Shown here: positions 17,681 to 25,080 of the stretch, in pieces | Numbering within the stretch: the first letter of the stretch is position 1 | How the letters are laid out: each line of letters opens with the position of its first letter | Source of the DNA: Anaerotignum sp. | GTDB lineage: Bacteria > Bacillota > Clostridia > Lachnospirales > Anaerotignaceae | Reading direction: 5' to 3' | Assembly (NCBI GenBank): GCA_020024265.1 | Contig: JAHHTW010000026.1 | Coordinates: forward strand, 1-28,139 | DNA length: 28,139 nucleotides | Notes under the pieces: model-generated | Told to the model about the DNA's origin: nothing | Databases searched by the model: none | The model's input: the letters and a program-made list of their open reading frames with translations, nothing else | Translations under genes and position numbers: made by a program

Positions 17681-18577
17681 TCACTGCTTCTGAAAACGTG
17701 GTACAAAACCAAAGCCAATGGGATACGGTCCCGTATGCACGCCAATGGTAATCCCGATTTCACGCAACGCCACTTTTTCATGATAGCCTAAGGACGCAAG
17801 CACCTCCTGCATCTGTATCCGAAATGCCTCGCCCTCCTCCTTGTCATAGCCATGCCCTACCGCAAATACAAAATCCTGTATGCTCTGTTTGCCGTCTGCA
17901 AACTGTTTGTATAAATCGGAAAGCAATGAGGCAAGCGCCTTTTTGCGGCTGCGTGCAATCCCAATGGGATGCAGCTCGCCCTCAAACAAATGCAGCAAGG
18001 GCTTGATTTTCAATGCAATCGCAGCCAGCTTGATTGCCTTTCCGATTCTTCCGCCTTTTTGCAAATGCCGCAAATCCCCAATGGTGAAGTAAATATGCGC
18101 TCGGCGTTTTGCATCTTCGATCCATTGTGCAGTTTGTGTGACAGAGTATCCGGCTTGTGCTGCCTTTGCCGCCTGTTCAATCAAAAGCCCCTGCTCTACG
18201 GTTGCACAAAAGGAGTCCACCACAACCACCTGCCGCTGTGGAAATTCCTCCAAAGCTTCCGTTCTTGCCAGATGCGCCGCCTGTACAGAGCCACTTAATG
18301 TAGATGTAATGCAAAAACAAAGTACGTCAAAGCCCTGTGAAAGGATGCTGCGGAATTTCTGCAAATAGTCCTCCGAGGTAGGCATGGCTGTTTTCGGAAA
18401 AACATCGGGCTGCTCTACCATTTTCTCATAGCATGCAAAAACCGAAATTTCCTCACGCTCCTTGCGGTACTCGCCTTCTGTAAAAGCAATATAAAACGGT
18501 ACCACCTCAACCTCCAGATGTGCCATCTGCTCTTGTGTGAAATCACATGCACTGTCACTTACGATACGAAACTGCAT
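17681..18577 (-). CDS. DegV family fatty-acid-binding protein
   Basis: 298 residues, the usual DegV length (about 280-300). DegV (FakB-type) proteins bind one fatty acid between two domains; in Firmicutes with FakA they hand it to a kinase to make acyl-phosphate for phospholipid synthesis. The N-terminus MQFRIVSDSACDF and VVPFYIAF, the TSTLSGSVQAA binding loop, VDSFCATVEQGLL, LRHLQKGGRIGKA and the C-terminal GVHTGPYPIGFGF are characteristic. There is no fakA in the window, so lipid partner and pathway are inferred. ATG 18577 has GGAGG 7 nt upstream. It lies 77 bp after the glycosylase gene and may be cotranscribed with it. Confidence 0.92.
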   Translation of the reverse strand: MQFRIVSDSACDFTQEQMAHLEVEVVPFYIAFTEGEYRKEREEISVFACYEKMVEQPDVFPKTAMPTSEDYLQKFRSILSQGFDVLCFCITSTLSGSVQAAHLARTEALEEFPQRQVVVVDSFCATVEQGLLIEQAAKAAQAGYSVTQTAQWIEDAKRRAHIYFTIGDLRHLQKGGRIGKAIKLAAIALKIKPLLHLFEGELHPIGIARSRKKALASLLSDLYKQFADGKQSIQDFVFAVGHGYDKEEGEAFRIQMQEVLASLGYHEKVALREIGITIGVHTGPYPIGFGFVPRFQKQ

Positions 18578-18654
18578 AATATACCTCCATTTTGCTTGGA
18601 TTGTCACGGATGGGATCCAGCAATCGCCTTTCCGTGTTTTTTCATTGGAACAGA

Positions 18655-19248
18655 TCAAATTGATGCTTTGCCGTTTGCATACAATGCCTGCCGCAGTGTT
18701 TGCAAATCCTGCTGATATACTTCTGTCAAATCACGATTATAGATGATGGCTGCCGGATGATACAGCGCAAAGAGCGTCTGTCCGGACGCCAAAGGCAATG
18801 CCTTTCCATGATAATCTCCGATGTTTGCCTTTGCATCCTCTGTTACGGCACGCAGCGGCACATTGCCCAGTGTCACAATCCATTGCGGCGCAATCTGCTG
18901 TATTTCCTGCTGTAAATAAGGCAGAAAAAATGCAATCTCCTGCTTTGATGGTGGGCGATTGACCAATTTTTTTGTTTTTGGGCTTTCTTTTGTGGGACGG
19001 AGCTTTACGACATTTGTGATATAAATTTCCTCACGTGTCAGTCCGACCACCTCCAAAAAGGAGGAGAGGTTCTTTCCTGCTTTTCCGACAAAGGGACGCC
19101 CCTGCTTTTCCTCATCACCGCCGGGGGCTTCGCCAATCATCATCAATTTTGCTGTATGTGCGCCTTCTCCATGCACAATGGTATGCCCCGGATAAGCAGC
19201 AGCCGCATCGGCAATCAATGCTTGCTGTAACGCTTGTATTTGGTCCAT
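18655..19248 (-). CDS. Family-4-like uracil-DNA glycosylase without Fe-S cysteines
   Basis: 197 residues, in the size range of family 4 UDGs, which cut uracil from DNA to start base excision repair. Motif 1 is GEAPG (39-43) followed by QGRPFVGKAG; motif 2 is HPAAIIYN (164-171). Family 4 enzymes normally hold a 4Fe-4S cluster with four cysteines, two before GEAPG and two in the NVVKC-type region. Here there is no cysteine in the whole protein: the NVVK segment continues with L83, and the N-terminal pair is replaced by an Ala-rich stretch. It is therefore a cluster-free variant or a related subfamily. ATG 19248 is chosen because GGAG lies 9 nt upstream. DnaA boxes lie in its probable leader. 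Confidence 0.85.
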   Translation of the reverse strand: MDQIQALQQALIADAAAAYPGHTIVHGEGAHTAKLMMIGEAPGGDEEKQGRPFVGKAGKNLSSFLEVVGLTREEIYITNVVKLRPTKESPKTKKLVNRPPSKQEIAFFLPYLQQEIQQIAPQWIVTLGNVPLRAVTEDAKANIGDYHGKALPLASGQTLFALYHPAAIIYNRDLTEVYQQDLQTLRQALYANGKASI

Positions 19249-19268
19249 TTTTCCATTCTCCTTTCTAG

Positions 19269-19454
19269 TTGTCCACACAAATTGCTACTTATCCACAGAA
19301 AAAATGTGGATAACCTATTTTTTCAGATACTATATCTTGTTTTATTATATACATAAAAATAGCATATATTGAAAAAATATGCGATATTTTACAAAAAATT
19401 TATTTCATACACATATTGTATCGCATATTGTGTATAAATGGCAAGTTATCCACA
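19269..19454. other. DnaA-box cluster with AT-rich core: candidate origin or DnaA control site
   Basis: The 250-bp gap between the glycosylase and rhomboid genes holds three perfect DnaA boxes: TTATCCACA at 19289-19297, TGTGGATAA at 19305-19313 (opposite strand) and TTATCCACA at 19446-19454. A one-mismatch box TTGTCCACA lies at 19269-19277. Between them is a very A+T-rich core of about 130 bp with an 11-bp inverted repeat (AATATGCGATA at 19376-19386, TATCGCATATT at 19419-19429) that could act as an unwinding region. No dnaA or dnaN gene is in the window. Confidence 0.6.
19344..19373 (-). promoter_or_regulatory. Candidate promoter of the uracil-DNA glycosylase gene
   Basis: On the minus strand a perfect TATAAT (19349-19344) lies 18 bp after a weak -35 TTCAAT (19373-19368). 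Transcripts would carry the DnaA boxes at 19269-19313 in their leader. The surrounding A+T richness makes chance matches likely. Confidence 0.4.
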
Positions 19455-19498
19455 AAAAAAGCTGGGGATACCTTTCAAAGGATGCAGTCGTTTTTTCT

Positions 19499-20503
19499 TC
19501 ATTTTTTCGCCTTCCAATACAGCATAACAAAAAACAGCAAAGCGCCAAAACAGAATCCACCCAAATGCGCCCAATTGTCCACACCAATATCCAAAAAGCC
19601 CATTGCCAGTACAGCAAAAGACAACAACAGCATCGTTGCATAATTCATACCTGTAAAGGATGCACCCTTTTCTCTGCTTGCCACAAGCATGGCGCCAATC
19701 AGACCACAGACCGCACCCGATGCCCCTACAGACGGAGCATCCCCGAAAAGCATACTGCATACACTGCCACAAAGCCCGGAAGCGATATACAGCAGCAAAA
19801 AACGCTTCCATCCCAGCATATATTCCGCTCTTGTGCCAAAATACAGCAAATATACACTATTTGCCAGCAAATGTGTCAAACCGCTATGTACAAACATACA
19901 CGAAAACAGACGCATATATTCCCCCTGCTGCAAAACTCCCTGCCGGCTGACGCTCCAAGCATCCAAGATCTGCGCTTGTTTGCCGAACAGCAGACCATAA
20001 GCAAGTATGCTCACACACACCGCAAAGATAGACAGTGTGGCAAAAGGCAATCGTGCGGCAGGGGCGGTATATAGCGTATCCTCTGGAATTTGTTCGCCTT
20101 TTGCTGCCATTTGCAGCAGCTTTTCTATCCCCAACAGCTTTTTTGGGCTATCCTCTGCCACCTGCAAGCTGCCGCTTTCCGGCACAAAATGCCATGCAAT
20201 ATGATGCAGGCTTGTCATACGCTCTGTCCTTTGCAGTGCCTTGGGTACAGCCGGTGCATCATCAATCGTCAGATACAAGCAAACCAGCTGTGTGCAGCAA
20301 TAATCGGCAAGCTCGTTTTGCAGACGCTCTGCCAATGCGCACACTGCCGTCTGATGCTCCGCACTGCTCTCGTCCAATGGCTGTATAGCCAAAAGATACA
20401 GCACCGGATTTTCTATTCTCAAAAAAAGCCCGGAAATCCCAAAAACGGGTTCAAAATCCTTTTGTTCCAACAAATGATAGAGCTGTTGCAGATATGCGGT
20501 CAT
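19499..20503 (-). CDS. Rhomboid family intramembrane serine protease
   Basis: 334 residues. Rhomboids cut transmembrane helices within the membrane. A soluble N-terminal domain (1-about 150) of unknown type precedes six or seven membrane helices (from about 152). The catalytic dyad is visible: S262 in VGASGAVCG and H313 in NWAHLGGF, with HLLANSVYLL (211-220) supplying the conserved HxxxN of helix 2. Substrates cannot be told from sequence. ATG 20503 has GGAGG about 7 nt upstream; the frame is open 61 codons further back, but that part runs through a terminator. It lies about 30 bp downstream of the terminator at 20534-20567, so it depends either on readthrough or on a promoter inside that short gap. 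Confidence 0.9.
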   Translation of the reverse strand: MTAYLQQLYHLLEQKDFEPVFGISGLFLRIENPVLYLLAIQPLDESSAEHQTAVCALAERLQNELADYCCTQLVCLYLTIDDAPAVPKALQRTERMTSLHHIAWHFVPESGSLQVAEDSPKKLLGIEKLLQMAAKGEQIPEDTLYTAPAARLPFATLSIFAVCVSILAYGLLFGKQAQILDAWSVSRQGVLQQGEYMRLFSCMFVHSGLTHLLANSVYLLYFGTRAEYMLGWKRFLLLYIASGLCGSVCSMLFGDAPSVGASGAVCGLIGAMLVASREKGASFTGMNYATMLLLSFAVLAMGFLDIGVDNWAHLGGFCFGALLFFVMLYWKAKK

Positions 20504-20533
20504 ATGCTTCCTCCTTAAGCGGTATTTTGATAC

Positions 20534-20567
20534 AAAAAAGGGGATACCCCATATGTGGAGCATCCCC
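20534..20567 (-). terminator. Terminator between the CofE-like and rhomboid genes
   Basis: On the minus strand GGGGAT (20567-20562) pairs with ATCCCC (20545-20540), with CTCC/GGGG pairing further in after one mismatch, then a T6 run. A second, weaker stem GCATCG/CGATGC lies between it and the CofE-like stop. Confidence 0.85.
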
Positions 20568-20624
20568 CCTGATCTACCCTGTTGCATCGGCATGACACAG
20601 CGATGCCGTCTGCCTGAGTGATTC

Positions 20625-21806
20625 TTAGTTTGCGTAGTTATTGAAATAATTCTGTACCAGAATAATGGGTGTTCCCTTATCTCCACTGCCGCTGGTTAAA
20701 TCTGCCAAAGAACCAATCAAGTCTGTCAAACGACGAGGCGTTGTGCCTTCGGAATCCATTTTCCCCTTCAGATCTGCATCTTTTTGCTTGATGCGCTGGC
20801 AAATTGCTTCGGAGAGTTCTTCCCCCTTCAGATCTGCAAAGTCGTTATCTGCCAGATATTTGAGCTTCACTTCGTTGGGCAGTCCATTCAGTCCGGATGT
20901 AAAGCCTGCGCCAACCACAGGATCAGCCAGCTCCCAGATTTTTCCTACAGGATCTTTGAATGCGCCATCGCCATAAATCATTGCTTCTACAGAAACACCG
21001 GTACGTGCCAGAATTTCTTTCTGTATGCTTTCTGCAATTTCCTGTGCATTTTTCGGGAACAGCTTTACAGTATCTTCTGTTGCTTTGTTTGAGCCCAAAA
21101 GACCATACTGCGGATTATAGCCGCTACCATCGACAGGCGCATTGAGGATCTCGCACAGTGTCAATACCTTTTCGCCGCCTGCTGCCAGAATACGGCGTTT
21201 GGAGCGTTCTCTGGAATGAATATCGCAGCATAACACATTCTTGGTGAATTTTACAATGGCTTCCGGATGGTTTGCAAATATAATTTCTGCTTCTGCGCCT
21301 TCTTCTTCAATCAGGGAAGCATAATATTCTACATAGTCCACACCTGTGAAGGGGTGTTTGATATAACCGAAATGCTTGCGATAATCCTCCAATGTCAGAA
21401 CATCTGTATAGGGATTTACGCCGCTGTCATCGAGTACATCCATATCAAAGAGGTGGTTCCCCACTTCGTCAGAGGGATAGCTCAGCATCAGTACAACTTT
21501 TTTTGCGCCTTTTGCAATGCCACGCAGACAGATTGCAAAACGGTTACGGCTTAATATGGGGAAAATCACACCTACGGTTTCACCGCCCAGCTTTGCTTTG
21601 ACATCTGCTGCAATATCCGCAGTGGTTGCATAGTTGCCATCTGCTCTGGCTACTACGGCTTCGGTTACACAGATTACGTCCTTTGTATGCAGTGCAAAGC
21701 CATCTGCCTTTGCTGCATCCAGCACAGAATCTGTCACAATCTTTACAATATCGTCACCCTGTCTGATAATGGGCGCTTTGATGCCTCTGGAAATTGTACC
21801 TGCCAT
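20625..21806 (-). CDS. CofE-like protein (coenzyme F420-0:L-glutamate ligase family)
   Basis: 393 residues. The sequence resembles the F420-0:gamma-glutamyl ligase family: KTDV-like start region (TISRGIKAPIIRQGDDIVKIV), DVICVTEAVVARADG, VIFPILSRNRFAICLRGIAKGAKKVVLML, a DDSGVNPYTD segment and the C-terminal DPVGKIWELADPVVGAG. True CofE adds glutamate to F420-0 with GTP, but no other F420 gene is near and most Clostridia do not make F420, so the substrate here is unknown. It is longer than archaeal CofE (about 250 residues). ATG 21806 is supported by GGAGG 9 nt upstream. It is monocistronic, with a strong promoter, a long structured leader and its own terminator. Confidence 0.75.
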   Translation of the reverse strand: MAGTISRGIKAPIIRQGDDIVKIVTDSVLDAAKADGFALHTKDVICVTEAVVARADGNYATTADIAADVKAKLGGETVGVIFPILSRNRFAICLRGIAKGAKKVVLMLSYPSDEVGNHLFDMDVLDDSGVNPYTDVLTLEDYRKHFGYIKHPFTGVDYVEYYASLIEEEGAEAEIIFANHPEAIVKFTKNVLCCDIHSRERSKRRILAAGGEKVLTLCEILNAPVDGSGYNPQYGLLGSNKATEDTVKLFPKNAQEIAESIQKEILARTGVSVEAMIYGDGAFKDPVGKIWELADPVVGAGFTSGLNGLPNEVKLKYLADNDFADLKGEELSEAICQRIKQKDADLKGKMDSEGTTPRRLTDLIGSLADLTSGSGDKGTPIILVQNYFNNYAN

Positions 21807-21995
21807 AATGAAAAACCTCCTAAAATTTATGTTTTGGGAAATAAAAAACAAAGCCGCTGACAAATATGCCAGCTTGCATTTTGGCAAAAAAATAAAAAAC
21901 ACATCAACTTTTGCTGACAACAATCCCATGTTGCGGGATTGAAGTACAAATGTTTGATGTGAATGGTGGTGAAGCTTGATTTTTTCAATCACCGA
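21807..21995 (-). promoter_or_regulatory. Structured leader with terminator-like hairpins: candidate cis-regulatory RNA
   Basis: From the predicted start near 21995 the minus-strand RNA can form: a hairpin GGTGA/TCACC with inner TTGA/TCAA (21968-21993); a closing stem CACATCAA/TTGATGTG (21954-21961 with 21900-21907) around a perfect CAATCCC/GGGATTG hairpin (21921-21941), followed by T6-A-T7, which is a terminator layout; and a weaker GCTG/CAGC hairpin (21856-21873) followed by GGCTTTGTTTTTT. The AGGAGG site and ATG come after. I recognise no known riboswitch or T-box motif. Confidence 0.55.
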
Positions 21996-22001
21996 CAAGT
22001 T

Positions 22002-22031
22002 ATTTTACCAAAAAACAAAGGCTTTTGTCAA
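22002..22031 (-). promoter_or_regulatory. Sigma-A promoter of the CofE-like gene
   Basis: On the minus strand a perfect TTGACA (22031-22026) is followed after 18 bp by TAAAAT (22007-22002). A 13-bp direct repeat GATTGCACAAAAA occurs further upstream at 22046-22058 and 22106-22118, 60 bp apart; its meaning is unknown. Apart from this, 22059-22105 shows nothing else I can support. Confidence 0.8.
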
Positions 22032-22118
22032 TACAAGTTTTTTCCGATTGCACAAAAACAATATTTTGTACGGCAAAAGAAAACGCATATGTTTCAAAAA
22101 CAGCAGATTGCACAAAAA

Positions 22119-22462
22119 AGACCTTGGGGCTCCGTCCCTTGACCCTTTCTTAAGACCTTGGGGCTTTGCCCCAATCCCCCACAAGGGACTTCGTCCCTTG
22201 ACCCATTGAAAAGACCTTTGGATTTCATCCAAAGGTCTTTGATCTGTATGCTTACGCATCGTGTAAACATAGCGTATCTTCTTCTGGGTATGATATTGCA
22301 AAATATAGCATCCTCATATATCATCCTTTGCCACTTGCCCATGCCCTTTCTTCCTACGCCGTGTTTTATAAAAACACGGCGCATCAAAGTTTTGCTCAAG
22401 CTTTTTCAAAAGCTTGCGGGGTGTTGGGGCAGCGCCCCAAGGTCTTTAAGCCCCAAGGTCTT
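22119..22462. repeat. Hairpin-rich intergenic repeat element, copy A
   Basis: A 344-bp non-coding element with nested inverted ends. The outer pair is AAGACCTTGGGGCT (22119-22132) / AGCCCCAAGGTCTT (22449-22462), 14 bp perfect. An inner imperfect 34-bp pair lies at 22152-22185 and 22413-22446. Inside are hairpins AAAGACCTTTGGAT/ATCCAAAGGTCTTT (22210-22240), GCCGTGTTTT/AAAACACGGC (22358-22380) and CAAGCTTTT/AAAAGCTTG (22397-22416), and a conserved linker with GATCTGTATGCTTACGCATC. It has no reading frame for a transposase. The segment 22463-22590 holds only the vanZ upstream region with a possible -10 (TATACT, 22525-22530). Confidence 0.8.
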
Positions 22463-22590
22463 AGTCTTGGTAATATTTAGGAAAAACGGCTGTTTTTCTA
22501 TCGGGAAACTTAAGAATTACACGCTATACTGTATATATACCAATCAAAACAAAGTAGTACAACAATACCATATAAAGGAGGGGGTTTGAC

Positions 22591-23166
22591 ATGGTTGACT
22601 GGTTTTTCGATATATGCGGGCAAAGTATTCTGCTCTTTCTGTGTATGCTGCCCATACTTCTTGTGTGGCAAAGCTGTACTGCCAAGAATCAGAAGCCAAT
22701 ATATATCCTTGGGCTTTTGGTATTCACATTCTATATCAGCAGCTTGATGACTGCAACCGGACTGCATTATTTTTTGTTTGCCACACCGCATTTTGCACCA
22801 TACTTCAATTTCGAATTGTTCGTTGATATTTTTTCCTGCCCAATACAATATGTACTGAATATACTGCTTTTTGTTCCGCTTGGCTTTCTGCCACCCTTGC
22901 TGTTCCCAAAATACCGCAATGAAAAAAGCGTATTACTCCTTGGCTTTTGCCTTTCGTTCATGATTGAACTGCTACAAATGTTTTGTATGCGTACCACAGA
23001 CTTGGACGACCTCTTGACCAATATCATCGGCACACTGCTTGGCTATTGGATTTTCCTCGTTGCCAAACAACAAACCATATTCCATATGCTGCGGCATCGC
23101 ACCAAATACAATCACTCGACAGCAGCAACTTCATTGCTGTATACATTGGTGTATTCCGTCCCTTGA
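22591..23166 (+). CDS. VanZ-like family membrane protein
   Basis: 191 residues with about four to five transmembrane helices (about 11-27, 36-57, 86-106, 115-131 and 139-157). The VanZ-like pattern is clear: YVLNILLFVPLGFLPPLLFP, then LSFMIELLQMF and TTDLDDLLTNIIGTLLGYWIF. VanZ gives low-level teicoplanin resistance in one transposon, but most VanZ-like proteins are chromosomal and of unknown role. ATG 22591 follows a strong AAAGGAGGGGG site. The last few codons and the TGA stop come from repeat copy B, so the C-terminus after about residue 187 was probably altered by arrival of the element. It is the only plus-strand gene in this half of the window and lies between two copies of the same element. 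Confidence 0.88.
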   Translation: MVDWFFDICGQSILLFLCMLPILLVWQSCTAKNQKPIYILGLLVFTFYISSLMTATGLHYFLFATPHFAPYFNFELFVDIFSCPIQYVLNILLFVPLGFLPPLLFPKYRNEKSVLLLGFCLSFMIELLQMFCMRTTDLDDLLTNIIGTLLGYWIFLVAKQQTIFHMLRHRTKYNHSTAATSLLYTLVYSVP

Positions 23167-23545
23167 CCCATTTGAAAGACCTTGGGACTTTGCCCCAATT
23201 CCCCACAAGGGACTTCGTCCCTTGACCCATTTGAAAGACCTTGGGGCTTTGCCCCAATTCCCCACAAGGGACTTCGTCCCTTGACCCATTGAAAAGACCT
23301 TTGGATTTCATCCAAAGGTCTTTGATCTGTATGCTTACGCATCGTGCAAATATTATATAGCTCCTTCGGGGTATGATACTACAAAATACAGCCCCCGCTT
23401 GCCCCGTTCTTTGCCGCTTACCCATACCCTTGCTTGCTCAGCCGTGCTTTGTAAAAACACGGCGCATCAAAGTTTTGATCAAACTTTTTCAAAAGTTTGC
23501 GGGGCATTGGGGCAGCGCCCCAAGGTCTTTGTCTTGGTCTTGGTA
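23155..23545. repeat. Hairpin-rich intergenic repeat element, copy B
   Basis: A second copy in the same orientation as copy A, starting within the last codons of vanZ and ending just before the MoxR stop codon. On the left it has two tandem 59-bp units (CCCTTGACCC at 23160, 23219 and 23278) where copy A has one. The AAAGACCTTTGGAT hairpin (23293-23323) and linker are conserved. The hairpin CAAACTTTT/AAAAGTTTG (23480-23499) differs from copy A by a paired G-C to A-T change. The right end TTGGGGCAGCGCCCCAAGG is kept; the 14-bp outer left end of copy A is missing. Confidence 0.8.
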
Positions 23546-23553
23546 GCGTTGTT

Positions 23554-25074
23554 TTAGAATAACAATGTTTCGCTTTTCGCTCTTTCAATATCCTCCAGTA
23601 TGGAACGCTGTTTTTCCTCAAAGAGCAACGCTTTGTTGTACCGATAGTATTTCTCACTGCCGTTTTGGCTGATGAATTTCACACTAAAATAATTCTCTGT
23701 CAGCTCTGTGATAAAGATGACCATTTCCTGCCCCTCTCCAAAGGCATCCTCCAAAAATACAAAGGCATTGTCCAGTGCATTTGCTGCGTATGCAATGGCA
23801 TCCTCTCTCGCCTGTACCTCTTGCGCAAAGCGTGCCTTCAGATCCGCAAAGACCTCCGCAGCATCCTGTAAGCCGGCTGCCTTCACTGCCTGTGCATAGC
23901 CCTCCAATGTTTGCAATGCGCCAAGGTTTGCCTGTGCCGTATGCTGATCCATCAGGTTTGCTGCTTTTTCTTTTTCGTATTTTTTCCATTCTGCCACCAA
24001 AACGGCAGAAATGGCTTGCATCGGCTCTGCTACGGCAAAGCGTTCCTTTAATTCCTTCAAATAACCATGCAGTATGGTTGTTTTTAAGTCTGCGGTATCG
24101 GCTGCGGTAAAATCCTCTGTCAAACGGCTCAAAAGCAAACCCATAACGCTCAAACGTTCATCAAAGGGTGCATTTTGCAGCTTTTCCATAGCCCCTGCCG
24201 GAATATGTCCGGAGAGTATTTCGCCAATGCGATAGTCTGTGCGGTATTTGCAGTATAGATCAAAATAATTTGCAAAATCCTTTGCAATCTTTGTATGCTG
24301 CAAATATTGTATGATGAGTGTTTCATCCACGGCAATGCCCAGCTCCTCATATACCTGAAGCATATTCGACAAATCCTCCCAGCCTCTGGCAGTTGCAAAA
24401 CGTTTGCCGTCTACGGTTGTTTCCATTGCATAGAAATGATTTTTCTTGATTTCCAGATAGGAAAGCACCGCTCCATGCAGTCCCTGCTTCCATGCATATT
24501 CCTTCCATGCCGCAAAATCCGGAGAAACCTCTATTTTCTTGACACGGTCAAGTGTAACCACGTCAAATTCACGCACGGATTTGTTGTATTCGGGTGGATT
24601 GCCTGCGGCAACAATGATCCAGCCCTCCGGCACTTTATGCGCACCAAATGTCTTTGCCTGTAGGAATTGGAGCATCGCAGGCGCCAATGTTTCCGATACA
24701 CAGTTGATTTCGTCCAAAAACAGTATGCCCTCACAAAGCCCTGTTTCCTCCATTTTTTCATATACCGATGCAATGATTTCGCTCATGGTATATTCTGTTA
24801 CGGCATATTCCTTACCTCCATAGTGCTTATGCTGTATAAAAGGCAGACCAATGGCGCTTTGTCTGGTATGATGTGTGATGCTGTATGCCACAAGCGCAAT
24901 ATTGCAATCCCTTGCCACCTGCTCCATAATTGCCGTTTTGCCAATGCCCGGCGCACCCATCAAAAGCAGGGGACGCTGGCGAACCACAGGAATTTTGTAT
25001 TCCCCAAAGCCGTCTTTTGCAAGATATGCCGTTACGGCGTTTTTGATTTCTTCCTTTGCCTGTTTGATATTCAT
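23554..25074 (-). CDS. MoxR-type AAA+ ATPase, long form
   Basis: 506 residues. The AAA+ core (about 1-270) shows Walker A GAPGIGKT (40-47), Walker B ILFLDEIN (117-124) and sensor 1 AAGNP (156-160) with the MoxR-type order of motifs. MoxR ATPases usually work with a VWA-domain partner to remodel or activate other proteins. The usual MoxR is about 300-350 residues; here about 170-200 additional C-terminal residues form an Ala/Glu-rich helical part (about 345-445) and a charged end (KYYRYNKALLFEEKQRSILEDIERAKSE) of no family I recognise. ATG 25074 has AAGGAG 9 nt upstream and begins 6 bp after the VWA stop, so the two are cotranscribed. Last gene of the operon; no strong T-run terminator follows, only the hairpins of repeat B. 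Confidence 0.9.
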   Translation of the reverse strand: MNIKQAKEEIKNAVTAYLAKDGFGEYKIPVVRQRPLLLMGAPGIGKTAIMEQVARDCNIALVAYSITHHTRQSAIGLPFIQHKHYGGKEYAVTEYTMSEIIASVYEKMEETGLCEGILFLDEINCVSETLAPAMLQFLQAKTFGAHKVPEGWIIVAAGNPPEYNKSVREFDVVTLDRVKKIEVSPDFAAWKEYAWKQGLHGAVLSYLEIKKNHFYAMETTVDGKRFATARGWEDLSNMLQVYEELGIAVDETLIIQYLQHTKIAKDFANYFDLYCKYRTDYRIGEILSGHIPAGAMEKLQNAPFDERLSVMGLLLSRLTEDFTAADTADLKTTILHGYLKELKERFAVAEPMQAISAVLVAEWKKYEKEKAANLMDQHTAQANLGALQTLEGYAQAVKAAGLQDAAEVFADLKARFAQEVQAREDAIAYAANALDNAFVFLEDAFGEGQEMVIFITELTENYFSVKFISQNGSEKYYRYNKALLFEEKQRSILEDIERAKSETLLF

Positions 25075-25080
25075 ATCCGT

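Noticed and set aside
21807..21995. T-box or a known riboswitch in the CofE-like leader
   Set aside because: No T-box GGGTGG-type sequence and no conserved core of a riboswitch class that I can recognise; left as an unclassified leader.
22591..23166. Glycopeptide (teicoplanin) resistance gene
   Set aside because: It is VanZ-like only at family level, and no vanHAX, vanRS or other resistance gene is near.
22119..23545. Composite transposon carrying vanZ
   Set aside because: No transposase or remnant in either flanking element and no target duplication visible; only a repeat-flanked gene can be claimed.
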